NCBI GenBank assembly: GCA_003133285.1
Contig: PKWR01000037.1
Location: forward strand, 299-12,098
DNA: 11,800 nucleotides
Reading direction: 5' to 3'
From: Coriobacteriia bacterium
GTDB taxonomy: Bacteria; Actinomycetota; Coriobacteriia; Anaerosomatales; PALSA-660
A model generated the notes under the pieces. The model was given only the letters and a program-made list of their open reading frames with translations. It searched no databases and had not been told where the DNA came from. Of this stretch, positions 6,274 through 11,800 are shown piece after piece (position 1 is the first letter of the stretch; every line of letters starts with the position of its first letter). Position numbers and translations under genes: made by a program.

Positions 6274-7566
6274 CTATCGCAGCGACGCCAGCCGCTCGAA
6301 CGCCACCCGGTACTCCGGCGCCAGCGCGCCGATCGTGAAGCGCTCGGCCAGCGCCCTCCCCTGCCCCGCCGCCGGCCGCTCCACGATCAGCGACCGCAAC
6401 CTTGCGACCAGCGCCTCGCTCGACCCGTACCGCATCTCCTGCGGGTAGATCTCCGGATACGCCAGCCGGTCGGGCACGAGCGGGAAGCAGCCGGCGTAGG
6501 CCGCCTCGACCATCGCCAGCCCGAAGAACTCGTTGACAGCGGTCGACACGGCCACGTCCGAGCCCGCGAGCAGCCGCGCGTACGCGTCGCGCCCCTCGGG
6601 CTCGCCGATGTGCGCGAGCCGCTCTCCCAGCGCGTCAGCCGCGACCGCGAACTCGGCGCTCGTCTCGGCGAACGCCTGCCCGGCCACGGCGACCTCGAAG
6701 TCGAGCCCCTCGCGTGCCAGCGCCGTGACCGCAGTGAAGAACGCACCCGGATCCTTGTCGTGCTCCCACCGGTGCGGCCACACGATCCGGCAGCGCGGTC
6801 CCCGCGTCGGCTGCGCCGTATCGAACGGCGAGGGGTCGAACGGCGGCGCCAGGATGCGGCTCACGCCGGCGATCCGCTGCGCCAGTCCTCTGGGGTGGTG
6901 GTCGGGGAACTGCCGGATGAACGGGGCGATCCCCTCGACGAAGGTGTCGCGGTTCCACGCCGTGTTGAACCAGCACTCGTCGGCCGCCAACGCGCTCGTG
7001 ATGTTGGTCAACGGGAACTGAAGGTCCCACTCGGCGACATGACGGTTGGGGTAGACGAGTTGGTTCTCGTGGAAGTACACGACGGTCGGCACGGATGCCA
7101 CCGCCGGCCCCGCCAGCCCCTTGAACTCCGCCAGGTTGAGGAAGGTCGACGCGAACGCGGCATCCCAGCGCGAGCGGGCGCCCGCGCGTGCGGGTTCGCC
7201 GTCGGGGAACTGCGCGCGCCACTCGGCGTCGAGCTCCCGCGCCTGGTCCGCGAAGGTGATGGCCGCCCCCCGCATGCGCCACTTCCACTTGCGGGCGGGC
7301 AGCTGAAGCAGGTCGTGGTCCCAGCCCAGCGCCGGGAGCAGGCAGTCGAGCACGGCGCGATGCGAGCCGCCGTTGTAGGGCTCGAGCACGAGCAGGCGGC
7401 GCCGCGGCGCGCCCGCACCCCCGGAACGCAGCCGCTCCGCCTCCTGCCCTGTCGCACCACGGAGGCTGAGGTCCGGGTCGGCGATCGGGACGTGCGGAGA
7501 GGCGGAGCGGTGGTCACACGGAGACGCGAGCCCGGCGGCGCACATCAGCGCAGCACGCGGGGGCAC
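6274..7566 (-). CDS. Glycosyltransferase related to tRNA-queuosine alpha-mannosyltransferase (DUF3524 + GT4)
   Basis: This 430-residue GT-B fold enzyme combines the DUF3524/QTMAN N-terminal domain with a GT4-type C-terminal domain. N-domain hallmarks are LVLEPYNGGSHRA (59-71), LPARKWKWRMRGAA (89-102), YFHENQLVYPNRH (164-176) and ADECWFNTAWNRDTF (195-209). The C-domain has WPHRWEHDKDP (263-273) and the E-x7-E motif of retaining GT4 enzymes in EFFGLAMVE (E346, E354). In animals, the family member QTMAN/GTDC1 transfers mannose from GDP-mannose onto queuosine in tRNA-Asp; whether the bacterial protein does the same is inference. The GTG start at 7566 is preceded by AGGAGG with 6 bases of spacing, 10 bases after the rpoZ stop, so an unusual N-terminal extension of about 56 residues is probably real. 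It appears co-transcribed with rpoZ. Confidence 0.87.
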   Translation of the reverse strand: MPPRAALMCAAGLASPCDHRSASPHVPIADPDLSLRGATGQEAERLRSGGAGAPRRRLLVLEPYNGGSHRAVLDCLLPALGWDHDLLQLPARKWKWRMRGAAITFADQARELDAEWRAQFPDGEPARAGARSRWDAAFASTFLNLAEFKGLAGPAVASVPTVVYFHENQLVYPNRHVAEWDLQFPLTNITSALAADECWFNTAWNRDTFVEGIAPFIRQFPDHHPRGLAQRIAGVSRILAPPFDPSPFDTAQPTRGPRCRIVWPHRWEHDKDPGAFFTAVTALAREGLDFEVAVAGQAFAETSAEFAVAADALGERLAHIGEPEGRDAYARLLAGSDVAVSTAVNEFFGLAMVEAAYAGCFPLVPDRLAYPEIYPQEMRYGSSEALVARLRSLIVERPAAGQGRALAERFTIGALAPEYRVAFERLASLR

Positions 7567-7576
7567 GTGGGTCCTC

Positions 7577-7825
7577 CTACTTGATGCCGTCCTTGACGCG
7601 CTCGTAGCCGACGTCGCCGTCCGCGATCTCTTCCATCGCGAGCGTGAGGGGCTTGGTGGAGGTGATCTGAGCGATCTGGGTCGCCGACATGGTCAGCAGC
7701 GCTTGGTCGCGGACGCCGTGCAGCATGTCGTTGATCTGCCGGGCGCGCTTGGCGGACACGGTACACAGGGTGTACTTGGAGTCCACCTTCGACAGGAGGA
7801 CGTCGATCTCGGGCTGGATGATCAT
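7577..7825 (-). CDS. rpoZ: DNA-directed RNA polymerase omega subunit
   Basis: This 82-residue protein is the small omega subunit that assists folding and assembly of the beta' subunit of RNA polymerase. The sequence shows the omega signature SKYTLCTVSAKRARQIND (about 15-32), the central QALLTMSATQIAQITSTKPLTLAMEEIADG and a short tail GYERVKDGIK, within the usual length. It starts with ATG at 7825, six bases after the gmk stop. No clear Shine-Dalgarno lies at normal distance (AAAGG is about 14 bases upstream inside gmk), so translation is probably coupled to gmk. The gmk-rpoZ pairing is a conserved bacterial arrangement, and mihF-gmk-rpoZ is typical of actinobacteria. Confidence 0.95.
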   Translation of the reverse strand: MIIQPEIDVLLSKVDSKYTLCTVSAKRARQINDMLHGVRDQALLTMSATQIAQITSTKPLTLAMEEIADGDVGYERVKDGIK

Positions 7826-7831
7826 AGGTGA

Positions 7832-8410
7832 TCACAGATCCTTTGCGTCTGGTTCGGAGACCGAGCGGATGTAGTCGACGAGGTCGTCCACCGCTCGAGG
7901 AACATCGTCGTTTATTACCACATGGTCGTACGTACCCTCAAGTTCGAGTTCGTGGCGAGCGGTGTCCAGGCGAGTGCGTATCTGGTCGTCGGACTCGGCG
8001 CCACGGTGACGGATGCGCTTCTCGAGCTCTTCCGTCGACGGCGCCTTCACGAAGATCAGCCGCGAACGCCCCATCTGCTTGCGCACCTGGAACGCACCCT
8101 GCGGATCGATCTCCAGTATAGCGTCCATCCCGTGAGCGAGACGACGCTCGACGGGACGTCGCATCGTACCATACCGGTTGCCGTGCACCTCGGCCGTCTC
8201 GAGGAACTCCCCCGCACGCACGCGCGCCGCGAACTCGGCGGGCGTGAGGAAGTAGTAGTCGACGCCGTCCCGTTCGCCCAGCCGGGGGATGCGGGTGGTC
8301 GCTGAGATGGAGACCCATAGGTCGGGGACCCTGTGCATGAGTTCTCGCACGAGGGTCCCTTTGCCGGCCCCTGAGGGCCCGGAGATTATGAAGAGATGGC
8401 CCAGACGCAT
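7832..8410 (-). CDS. gmk: Guanylate kinase
   Basis: This enzyme phosphorylates GMP to GDP with ATP and is essential for GTP/dGTP supply. Starting at ATG 8410 it has 192 residues. It shows the P-loop GPSGAGKGT (11-19), the GMP-binding region with SATTRIPRLGERDGVDYYFLT (36-56) and GNRYGT (77-82), ILEIDPQGA (98-106) and the lid arginines in KRIRHRGAESDDQIRTRL. A GTG at 8425 would add five residues (VAETA) and lies six bases after the mihF stop. ATG 8410 is preferred because GCGGA stands 7 bases before it, but the choice is not certain. It sits between mihF and rpoZ, the standard actinobacterial order. Length and motifs are normal. Confidence 0.95.
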   Translation of the reverse strand: MRLGHLFIISGPSGAGKGTLVRELMHRVPDLWVSISATTRIPRLGERDGVDYYFLTPAEFAARVRAGEFLETAEVHGNRYGTMRRPVERRLAHGMDAILEIDPQGAFQVRKQMGRSRLIFVKAPSTEELEKRIRHRGAESDDQIRTRLDTARHELELEGTYDHVVINDDVPRAVDDLVDYIRSVSEPDAKDL

Positions 8411-8431
8411 GGCCGTTTCCGCCACCGTCCG

Positions 8432-8743
8432 CTACTTGCCCAGGCGCTCCATGAGCATCTCACGCTGACGGGCACCCAGCCCCTGCACGCGACGGCTCTC
8501 GGAGATCTCGAGTTCCTGCATGACCCGTGCGGCCTTGGCCTTGCCGAACCCCGGCAGCGACTCGAGGAGGGCGGACACCTTCATGCGGGCCACGATCGGA
8601 TCGTCGGACTTGCCCATGACGTCGGCGAACGTCATCTCACCCGACTTGATCCGGGCACGGACAGCGGCACGCTTCGCCCGCGCGTCGGCGGCCTTTATCA
8701 AGGCGGCCTTGCGGTCGGCGTCGGACAGGTTCGGTAGCGCCAT
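8432..8743 (-). CDS. mihF: Integration host factor, actinobacterial type (mIHF)
   Basis: This 103-residue basic nucleoid-associated protein is of the actinobacterial mIHF family, unrelated to the HU-like IHF of proteobacteria. It starts MALPNLSDADRKAAL, has a long charged N-terminal helix rich in A, R and K (about 8-33), then the conserved core MKVSALLESLPGFGKAKAARVM (54-75), a helix-turn-helix/HhH-like DNA-binding unit, and SESRRVQGLGARQ (81-93). It bends and compacts DNA and influences recombination and gene expression in mycobacteria and streptomycetes. ATG 8743 is set by a near-perfect Shine-Dalgarno, AAGGAGG at 8754-8748; the open frame upstream of it has no similarity. It is the first gene after the 8744-8882 gap and probably the first of the mihF-gmk-rpoZ transcript. 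Confidence 0.95.
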   Translation of the reverse strand: MALPNLSDADRKAALIKAADARAKRAAVRARIKSGEMTFADVMGKSDDPIVARMKVSALLESLPGFGKAKAARVMQELEISESRRVQGLGARQREMLMERLGK

Positions 8744-8747
8744 CGTT

Positions 8748-8754
8748 CCTCCTT
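8748..8754 (-). promoter_or_regulatory. Strong ribosome binding site of mihF
   Basis: AAGGAGG on the minus strand, four bases before the ATG at 8743, is the strongest Shine-Dalgarno in the window and fixes the mihF start against a longer upstream frame. Confidence 0.85.
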
Positions 8755-8767
8755 GTGGTTCCCGTGG

Positions 8768-8785
8768 ACCCGGATCGCTCCGGGT
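8768..8785 (-). terminator. Hairpin between pyrE and mihF (terminator or leader structure)
   Basis: ACCCGGA (8768-8774) pairs perfectly with TCCGGGT (8779-8785) over a four-base loop. It lies about 100 bases after the pyrE stop and 25 bases before mihF, downstream of the 8851-8879 promoter. No U-tract follows, so it may be a partial terminator of the pyr operon or a leader hairpin of the mihF transcript. Confidence 0.4.
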
Positions 8786-8792
8786 GCCCCCC

Positions 8793-8839
8793 TGACGCGT
8801 CATCGAGACCGCCACAGCGGAGTCGCGTTCAGACGCGTC
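8793..8839. repeat. Two copies of the palindrome GACGCGTC upstream of mihF
   Basis: The 8-base palindrome GACGCGTC occurs at 8794-8801, where it extends to TGACGCGTCA (8793-8802), and again at 8832-8839; starts are 38 bases apart. Both lie between the likely transcription start (about 8844) and the mihF start codon. They could be operator half-sites or chance in GC-rich DNA. Confidence 0.35.
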
Positions 8840-8850
8840 GCGCGGCCTCG

Positions 8851-8879
8851 ATGGTACCGCCTACCTGCGACGATGCCAA
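8851..8879 (-). promoter_or_regulatory. Sigma-70-like promoter of the mihF-gmk-rpoZ unit
   Basis: Reading leftward, TTGGCA (8879-8874) and TACCAT (8856-8851) are separated by exactly 17 bases and match the -35 and -10 consensus at 5/6 and 4/6 positions. Transcription would start near 8844, giving a leader of about 100 bases before mihF. The -35 box lies immediately beyond the pyrE stop codon, so mihF can be expressed independently of the pyr operon. Confidence 0.55.
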
Positions 8880-8882
8880 CCG

Positions 8883-9470
8883 TTACTTGGCCAGGGCCCG
8901 GCTTCCGGGGGCGTAGAGAGGCACTTCCGCGGCGCAGAGACCGCAGTCGACGGGCTCCCAAGATTCGACCTGCAGTCGAAGCAGAGGGAACAGCTCGACG
9001 TCGAAGGCCTTCGGACCCCCACGATCGATCAAAGACGCGACCGCGACCGGCACGCCGCCCGCCGCACGGACCAGCTCGACGACCTCGGCAACGCTCCCAC
9101 CTGTGGTTACGACATCCTCGACCACGAGAACGCGCGCTCCCGCGGGCACGTCGAACCCTCTACGGAAGGTCATGGCTCCACCCTCGCGCTCACTGAAGAT
9201 GAACTTCACGCCCAGGGCCTGCGCGACGGCGAACCCGATGATGATCCCACCGACCGCCGGAGCGGCCACCAGGTCGACCTGCCGTTCACCGAGTCGTTCC
9301 ACGATCGCGTGCGCGAGGCGTGTCACGAGCGCCGGGTCCTCCAGCACGCGGGCGCACTGGACGTAGCGGTCGGAGTGTCGGCCCGACGTGAGGCGGAAGT
9401 GCCCCGTCAGGATGGCGCGGGCGTCCTCGAGCGAGCCGAGGACCTCCTCGTCGGTCATGGCGTGCGTCAT
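8883..9470 (-). CDS. pyrE: Orotate phosphoribosyltransferase
   Basis: This enzyme joins orotate and PRPP to OMP, the fifth step of UMP synthesis. The 195-residue protein has the PRPP-binding motif VLVVEDVVTTGGS (114-126), the orotate loop region LTSGRHSDRYVQC (27-39), SEREGGAMTFRRGF (93-106) and APAVGGIIIG (70-79). Its C terminus CGLCAAEVPLYAPGSR (C176, C179) resembles the CxxC-containing tail of the Thermus-type PyrE group. ATG 9470 is preferred because AGGGGAG stands 7 bases upstream; ATG 9458 is an alternative. It begins 12 bases after the pyrF stop and is the last gene of the pyr operon before the 8744-8882 gap. Confidence 0.95.
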   Translation of the reverse strand: MTHAMTDEEVLGSLEDARAILTGHFRLTSGRHSDRYVQCARVLEDPALVTRLAHAIVERLGERQVDLVAAPAVGGIIIGFAVAQALGVKFIFSEREGGAMTFRRGFDVPAGARVLVVEDVVTTGGSVAEVVELVRAAGGVPVAVASLIDRGGPKAFDVELFPLLRLQVESWEPVDCGLCAAEVPLYAPGSRALAK

Positions 9471-9482
9471 GCTGCGGCTCCC

Positions 9483-10184
9483 CTACTCGTTGTTGACGAT
9501 GGCTTCGAATGCCGCAGCAGGGTCGTCGGCGCTTGTGATGGGCCGACCGATGACCAGGTAGCTCGCTCCCGCGGCGAATGCGGCCTCCGGCGTCGCGGTG
9601 CGCGCCTGGTCGCCCGCGTCGGACCCGGTCGGACGGACGCCCGGCGTCACGACCAGCGCGTCGGGTCCTAGCAGCGCGCGCATCTCCGCGGCCTCGCGCG
9701 GCGAGCAGACGACCCCGTCGACGCCCGCCGTCCTCGCGAGAGCGGCGAGCCCCACCGCCTGGTCGGACGGTGAGTCCGCCACGCCGACCGAGGCGAGCGT
9801 GTCCGCGTCCATGCTGGTCAGCACGGTGATCGCGATGACCGCCGGACGAGGCACCCCCGCGGCCAGCGCGCCGGCGGCGGCCCCGCGCACGGCGGCCTCC
9901 ATCATGGCGGCGCCCCCGGAGGCGTGCACGGTGATGATCCCGGCGCTCAGCGCGCCGAGCGAGGCTGCGGCGCCTTCGACCTGGTGCGGGATGTCGTGCA
10001 GCTTCAGGTCCACGAACACCTCGAGGCCAAGTTCGCGCATCGCGGCCACGGCCCGAGGCCCTTCACGGTAGAAGAGCGTCATGCCGACCTTCACCCACTT
10101 CGCGTGCCCCACGAGCGAGCGCGCGCACGCGAGCGCGGATCCCAGGTCGGGCTGGTCGAGCGCCACGATGATCCGGTCTCGCAT
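9483..10184 (-). CDS. pyrF: Orotidine 5'-phosphate decarboxylase
   Basis: This enzyme decarboxylates OMP to UMP, the final step of the pathway. The 233-residue TIM barrel starts MRDRIIVALDQPD, contains KWVKVGMTLFY (29-39), the catalytic DLKLHDIPHQV (59-69; D59, K61, D64), TVLTSMD (120-126), the phosphate-binding TPGVRP (180-185) and VIGRPIT (211-217), and has the usual length for the group I enzyme. ATG 10184 is chosen because AAGGG stands 6 bases upstream and the protein then opens at the conserved strand. An upstream ATG at 10208 (eight residues more) or a GTG at 10217 overlapping the pyrD stop is possible. It lies between pyrD and pyrE in the operon. Confidence 0.95.
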   Translation of the reverse strand: MRDRIIVALDQPDLGSALACARSLVGHAKWVKVGMTLFYREGPRAVAAMRELGLEVFVDLKLHDIPHQVEGAAASLGALSAGIITVHASGGAAMMEAAVRGAAAGALAAGVPRPAVIAITVLTSMDADTLASVGVADSPSDQAVGLAALARTAGVDGVVCSPREAAEMRALLGPDALVVTPGVRPTGSDAGDQARTATPEAAFAAGASYLVIGRPITSADDPAAAFEAIVNNE

Positions 10185-10213
10185 TCCGATCCCTTCCGAT
10201 GCCTGCATGCCGG

Positions 10214-11152
10214 TCACACCTCCAAAGCGCCGATGAGGTCGCTCACGCGAGCGACCCCCTGACGCACGCAGTACTCCGCCACTCCGTCGAGCACGCGCGT
10301 CGTCGACGTCGGGTCGACGAAGTTCGCCGTCCCCACCTGCACGGCGGAGGCGCCGGCGAGCAGGAACTCCACCGCGTCCTCCCCCGTCATGATTCCGCCC
10401 ACGCCGATCACCGGCACGGCGACCGCGCGCGCGACCTGCCACACCATCCGCAGCGCCACCGGTTTGATCGCCGGGCCCGAGAGGCCTCCGACGACGCGCG
10501 CGAGCCTCGGCCGGCGCGTCTCGGCATCGATCGCCATCCCGAGCAGCGTGTTCACCAGCGACACCGCGTCGGCGCCCGCGTCCTCGACGGCCCTCGCGAT
10601 CTCGGTGATGTCGGTCACGTTCGGCGACAGCTTCACGATGAGCGGGCGCTTCGTCGCCGCTCGCACGGCGGCGGTCACGGCGGCGGCCGGGGCGCACGAT
10701 GTGCCGAACGCCATGCCGCCCTCGTCCACGTTCGGGCACGAGATGTTCACCTCGTAGGCGGCCACACCGGCCTCGGACTCCAGGCGCTCGACGACGCGCG
10801 CGTATTCCTCGAGCGAGTGTCCCGAGACGTTGACGACGACAGGCACGTCACGCTCGGAGAGCCACACAAGGTCGCGAGCGCAGAACGCCTCGACGCCCGG
10901 GTTCTGCAGCCCGATCGAGTTCAGCATGCCGCTGGCGGTCTCCGCCACGCGCGGCGACTCGTTGCCGGCCCACGCCTCGAGCGAGACGCCCTTGGTGACG
11001 ACCGCGCCCAGCCGGGACAGGTCGATGAAGTCCGCGTACTCGCGCCCGGACGCGAACGTCCCGGAGGCGGTCATGACCGGGTTGCGCAGGCGCAGTCCGG
11101 CGAACTCGACGCTCAGGTCCACGCTAGTGACGCGGGGGGACCTCTGCTCCAT
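10214..11152 (-). CDS. pyrD: Dihydroorotate dehydrogenase, class 1B catalytic subunit
   Basis: PyrD oxidises dihydroorotate to orotate with FMN and passes electrons to PyrK and then NAD+, an arrangement common in anaerobes and Gram-positive bacteria. The 312-residue protein has NPVMTASGTF (24-33), VVTKGVS with K54, SIGLQNPG (79-86), NISCPN containing the catalytic cysteine C139 expected for class 1 enzymes, VKLSPNVTDI, and the FMN phosphate site GVGGIMTGEDAVEFLLAGA. The start ATG 11152 is supported by AGGAGG 9 bases upstream; it overlaps the end of pyrK by 29 bases, suggesting coupling. A GTG at 11122 would avoid the overlap but has no ribosome binding site. The cofactor chain is completed by the pyrK product encoded upstream. 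Confidence 0.96.
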   Translation of the reverse strand: MEQRSPRVTSVDLSVEFAGLRLRNPVMTASGTFASGREYADFIDLSRLGAVVTKGVSLEAWAGNESPRVAETASGMLNSIGLQNPGVEAFCARDLVWLSERDVPVVVNVSGHSLEEYARVVERLESEAGVAAYEVNISCPNVDEGGMAFGTSCAPAAAVTAAVRAATKRPLIVKLSPNVTDITEIARAVEDAGADAVSLVNTLLGMAIDAETRRPRLARVVGGLSGPAIKPVALRMVWQVARAVAVPVIGVGGIMTGEDAVEFLLAGASAVQVGTANFVDPTSTTRVLDGVAEYCVRQGVARVSDLIGALEV

Positions 11153-11800
11153 CCCAGCACACCTCCTCGGCGTCGAACACGGGACCGTCCACGCACGCAC
11201 GCTTGCGTCCGCTGATGGTGGTGACGACGCACGACAGGCAGGCGCCGATGCCGCACGCCATGAGGCGCTCCAGCGAGACCCGGCATGGCACGCCCGCCTC
11301 GGCGGCCTGCGCGCTGACGGCTCGGGCCATCACCTCGGGGCCGCACACGCACACAACGTCGGGCCGGTCGGCCTCCAGGAGGCGACGGCTCACGACGGTC
11401 ACGAACCCGCGCTCCCCCGCGCTGCCGTCGTCGGTGGCGACCTCGACGTGGCGGGCGACGGACTCGAACAGCTCGCGCGCCACGAGCCGCTCGGCGCACG
11501 GAGCGCCCTGGGCCACGCTGACGGCCACGCCGCGTGCGGCGAGCCGCTCGGCGAGCATCCCCAGCGGTGCGGCGCCCAACCCTCCGGCGACCAGCAGCAC
11601 GTGCGCGGCGCTCTCCGGGACGTCCCATCCGCGACCCATGGGGCCGATGGCGTCCATCACGTCGCCGCGCGTGCGGTCCGCGAGCTCGCGCGTCCCGCGG
11701 CCGAGCACCTGGTAGAGGATCTCGATCGTCTCGCCGTGGGCGCGATGCACCGAGAACGGCCGGCGCAGAAGGAAGTCCGCTCCGGTCGCGATGCGCAGGT
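11124..11800 (-). CDS. pyrK: Dihydroorotate dehydrogenase electron transfer subunit (partial, runs off the right edge)
   Basis: The 3' part of pyrK (225 codons in view) encodes the FAD/[2Fe-2S] subunit that links PyrD to NAD+. The frame is open to the window edge and reads RRPFSVHR (FAD-binding RPFS motif) near the edge. It continues with a Rossmann-type NAD-binding region, LLVAGGLGAAPLGMLAE, then VCVCGPEVMARAV. The C-terminal cluster motif has C-G-I-G-A-C-x2-C followed by a fourth cysteine in RACVDGPVF, the standard [2Fe-2S] ligand pattern of PyrK. The GTG at 11750 is internal, not the start, because homologous sequence continues upstream of it. Its stop lies inside the start of pyrD. The upstream part of the pyr operon is expected to the right of the window. 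Confidence 0.95.
   Translation of the reverse strand, partial: LRIATGADFLLRRPFSVHRAHGETIEILYQVLGRGTRELADRTRGDVMDAIGPMGRGWDVPESAAHVLLVAGGLGAAPLGMLAERLAARGVAVSVAQGAPCAERLVARELFESVARHVEVATDDGSAGERGFVTVVSRRLLEADRPDVVCVCGPEVMARAVSAQAAEAGVPCRVSLERLMACGIGACLSCVVTTISGRKRACVDGPVFDAEEVCWDGAEVPPRH

Noticed and set aside
5761..7584. 607-codon plus-strand open frame opposite padR and the glycosyltransferase
   Set aside because: It spans two real antisense genes and an intergenic region, has no recognisable family and no ribosome binding site; an antisense shadow.
11750..11800. GTG at 11750 as the start of pyrK
   Set aside because: The frame continues upstream to the window edge with the RRPFS FAD-binding motif of the family, so the gene is truncated by the window rather than starting here.

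Overview
The window is high-GC DNA in which almost every real gene lies on the minus strand; a rubrerythrin at 256-786 is the only clear plus-strand gene. The gene content suggests an anaerobic or microaerophilic member of the Actinomycetota, most likely the class Coriobacteriia (inference). An actinobacterial-type integration host factor (mIHF) sits directly upstream of gmk and rpoZ, as in mycobacteria. The dihydroorotate dehydrogenase is the class 1B type with a PyrK flavin/iron-sulfur subunit, which passes electrons to NAD+. A rubrerythrin-type peroxidase is also present.

Layout. (1) 1-255: the 5' end of a minus-strand membrane protein and a divergent promoter region carrying an operator-like palindrome. 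(2) 256-841: rubrerythrin with its rubredoxin domain at the N terminus, followed by a strong hairpin at 809-841 that probably ends both this gene and the convergent ABC operon. (3) 866-5996: a tightly packed seven-gene operon read leftward: a PadR regulator, a HAAS-like/DUF1648 membrane protein, a small PLDc_N-like membrane protein, and two ATPase + ABC-2 permease pairs. Most junctions overlap by 1-4 bases (ATGA, TGATG, GTGA) or abut (TAGATG), so the genes look translationally coupled. A direct repeat/inverted repeat over the likely core promoter at 6027-6058 is the best candidate PadR operator. (4) 5997-6273: 277 bases without a gene. (5) 6274-8743: mihF, gmk, rpoZ and a tRNA-queuosine mannosyltransferase-like glycosyltransferase (DUF3524/GT4), apparently one transcription unit with a good sigma-70-like promoter at 8851-8879. 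(6) 8883-11800: the end of a pyrimidine operon, pyrK (partial, runs off the right edge), pyrD, pyrF, pyrE.

How the parts work together. PyrK and PyrD oxidise dihydroorotate to orotate, PyrE attaches it to PRPP to give OMP, and PyrF decarboxylates OMP to UMP. The adjacent mihF-gmk-rpoZ block links nucleotide supply to GMP phosphorylation, a nucleoid protein and the RNA polymerase omega subunit. The ABC operon looks like a self-regulated export or envelope-stress module whose substrate cannot be read from sequence. The least described items are this seven-gene PadR/HAAS/PLDc_N/double-ABC operon and the bacterial QTMAN-like gene riding on the rpoZ transcript. No CRISPR array, tRNA, rRNA, insertion sequence or phage gene was seen.
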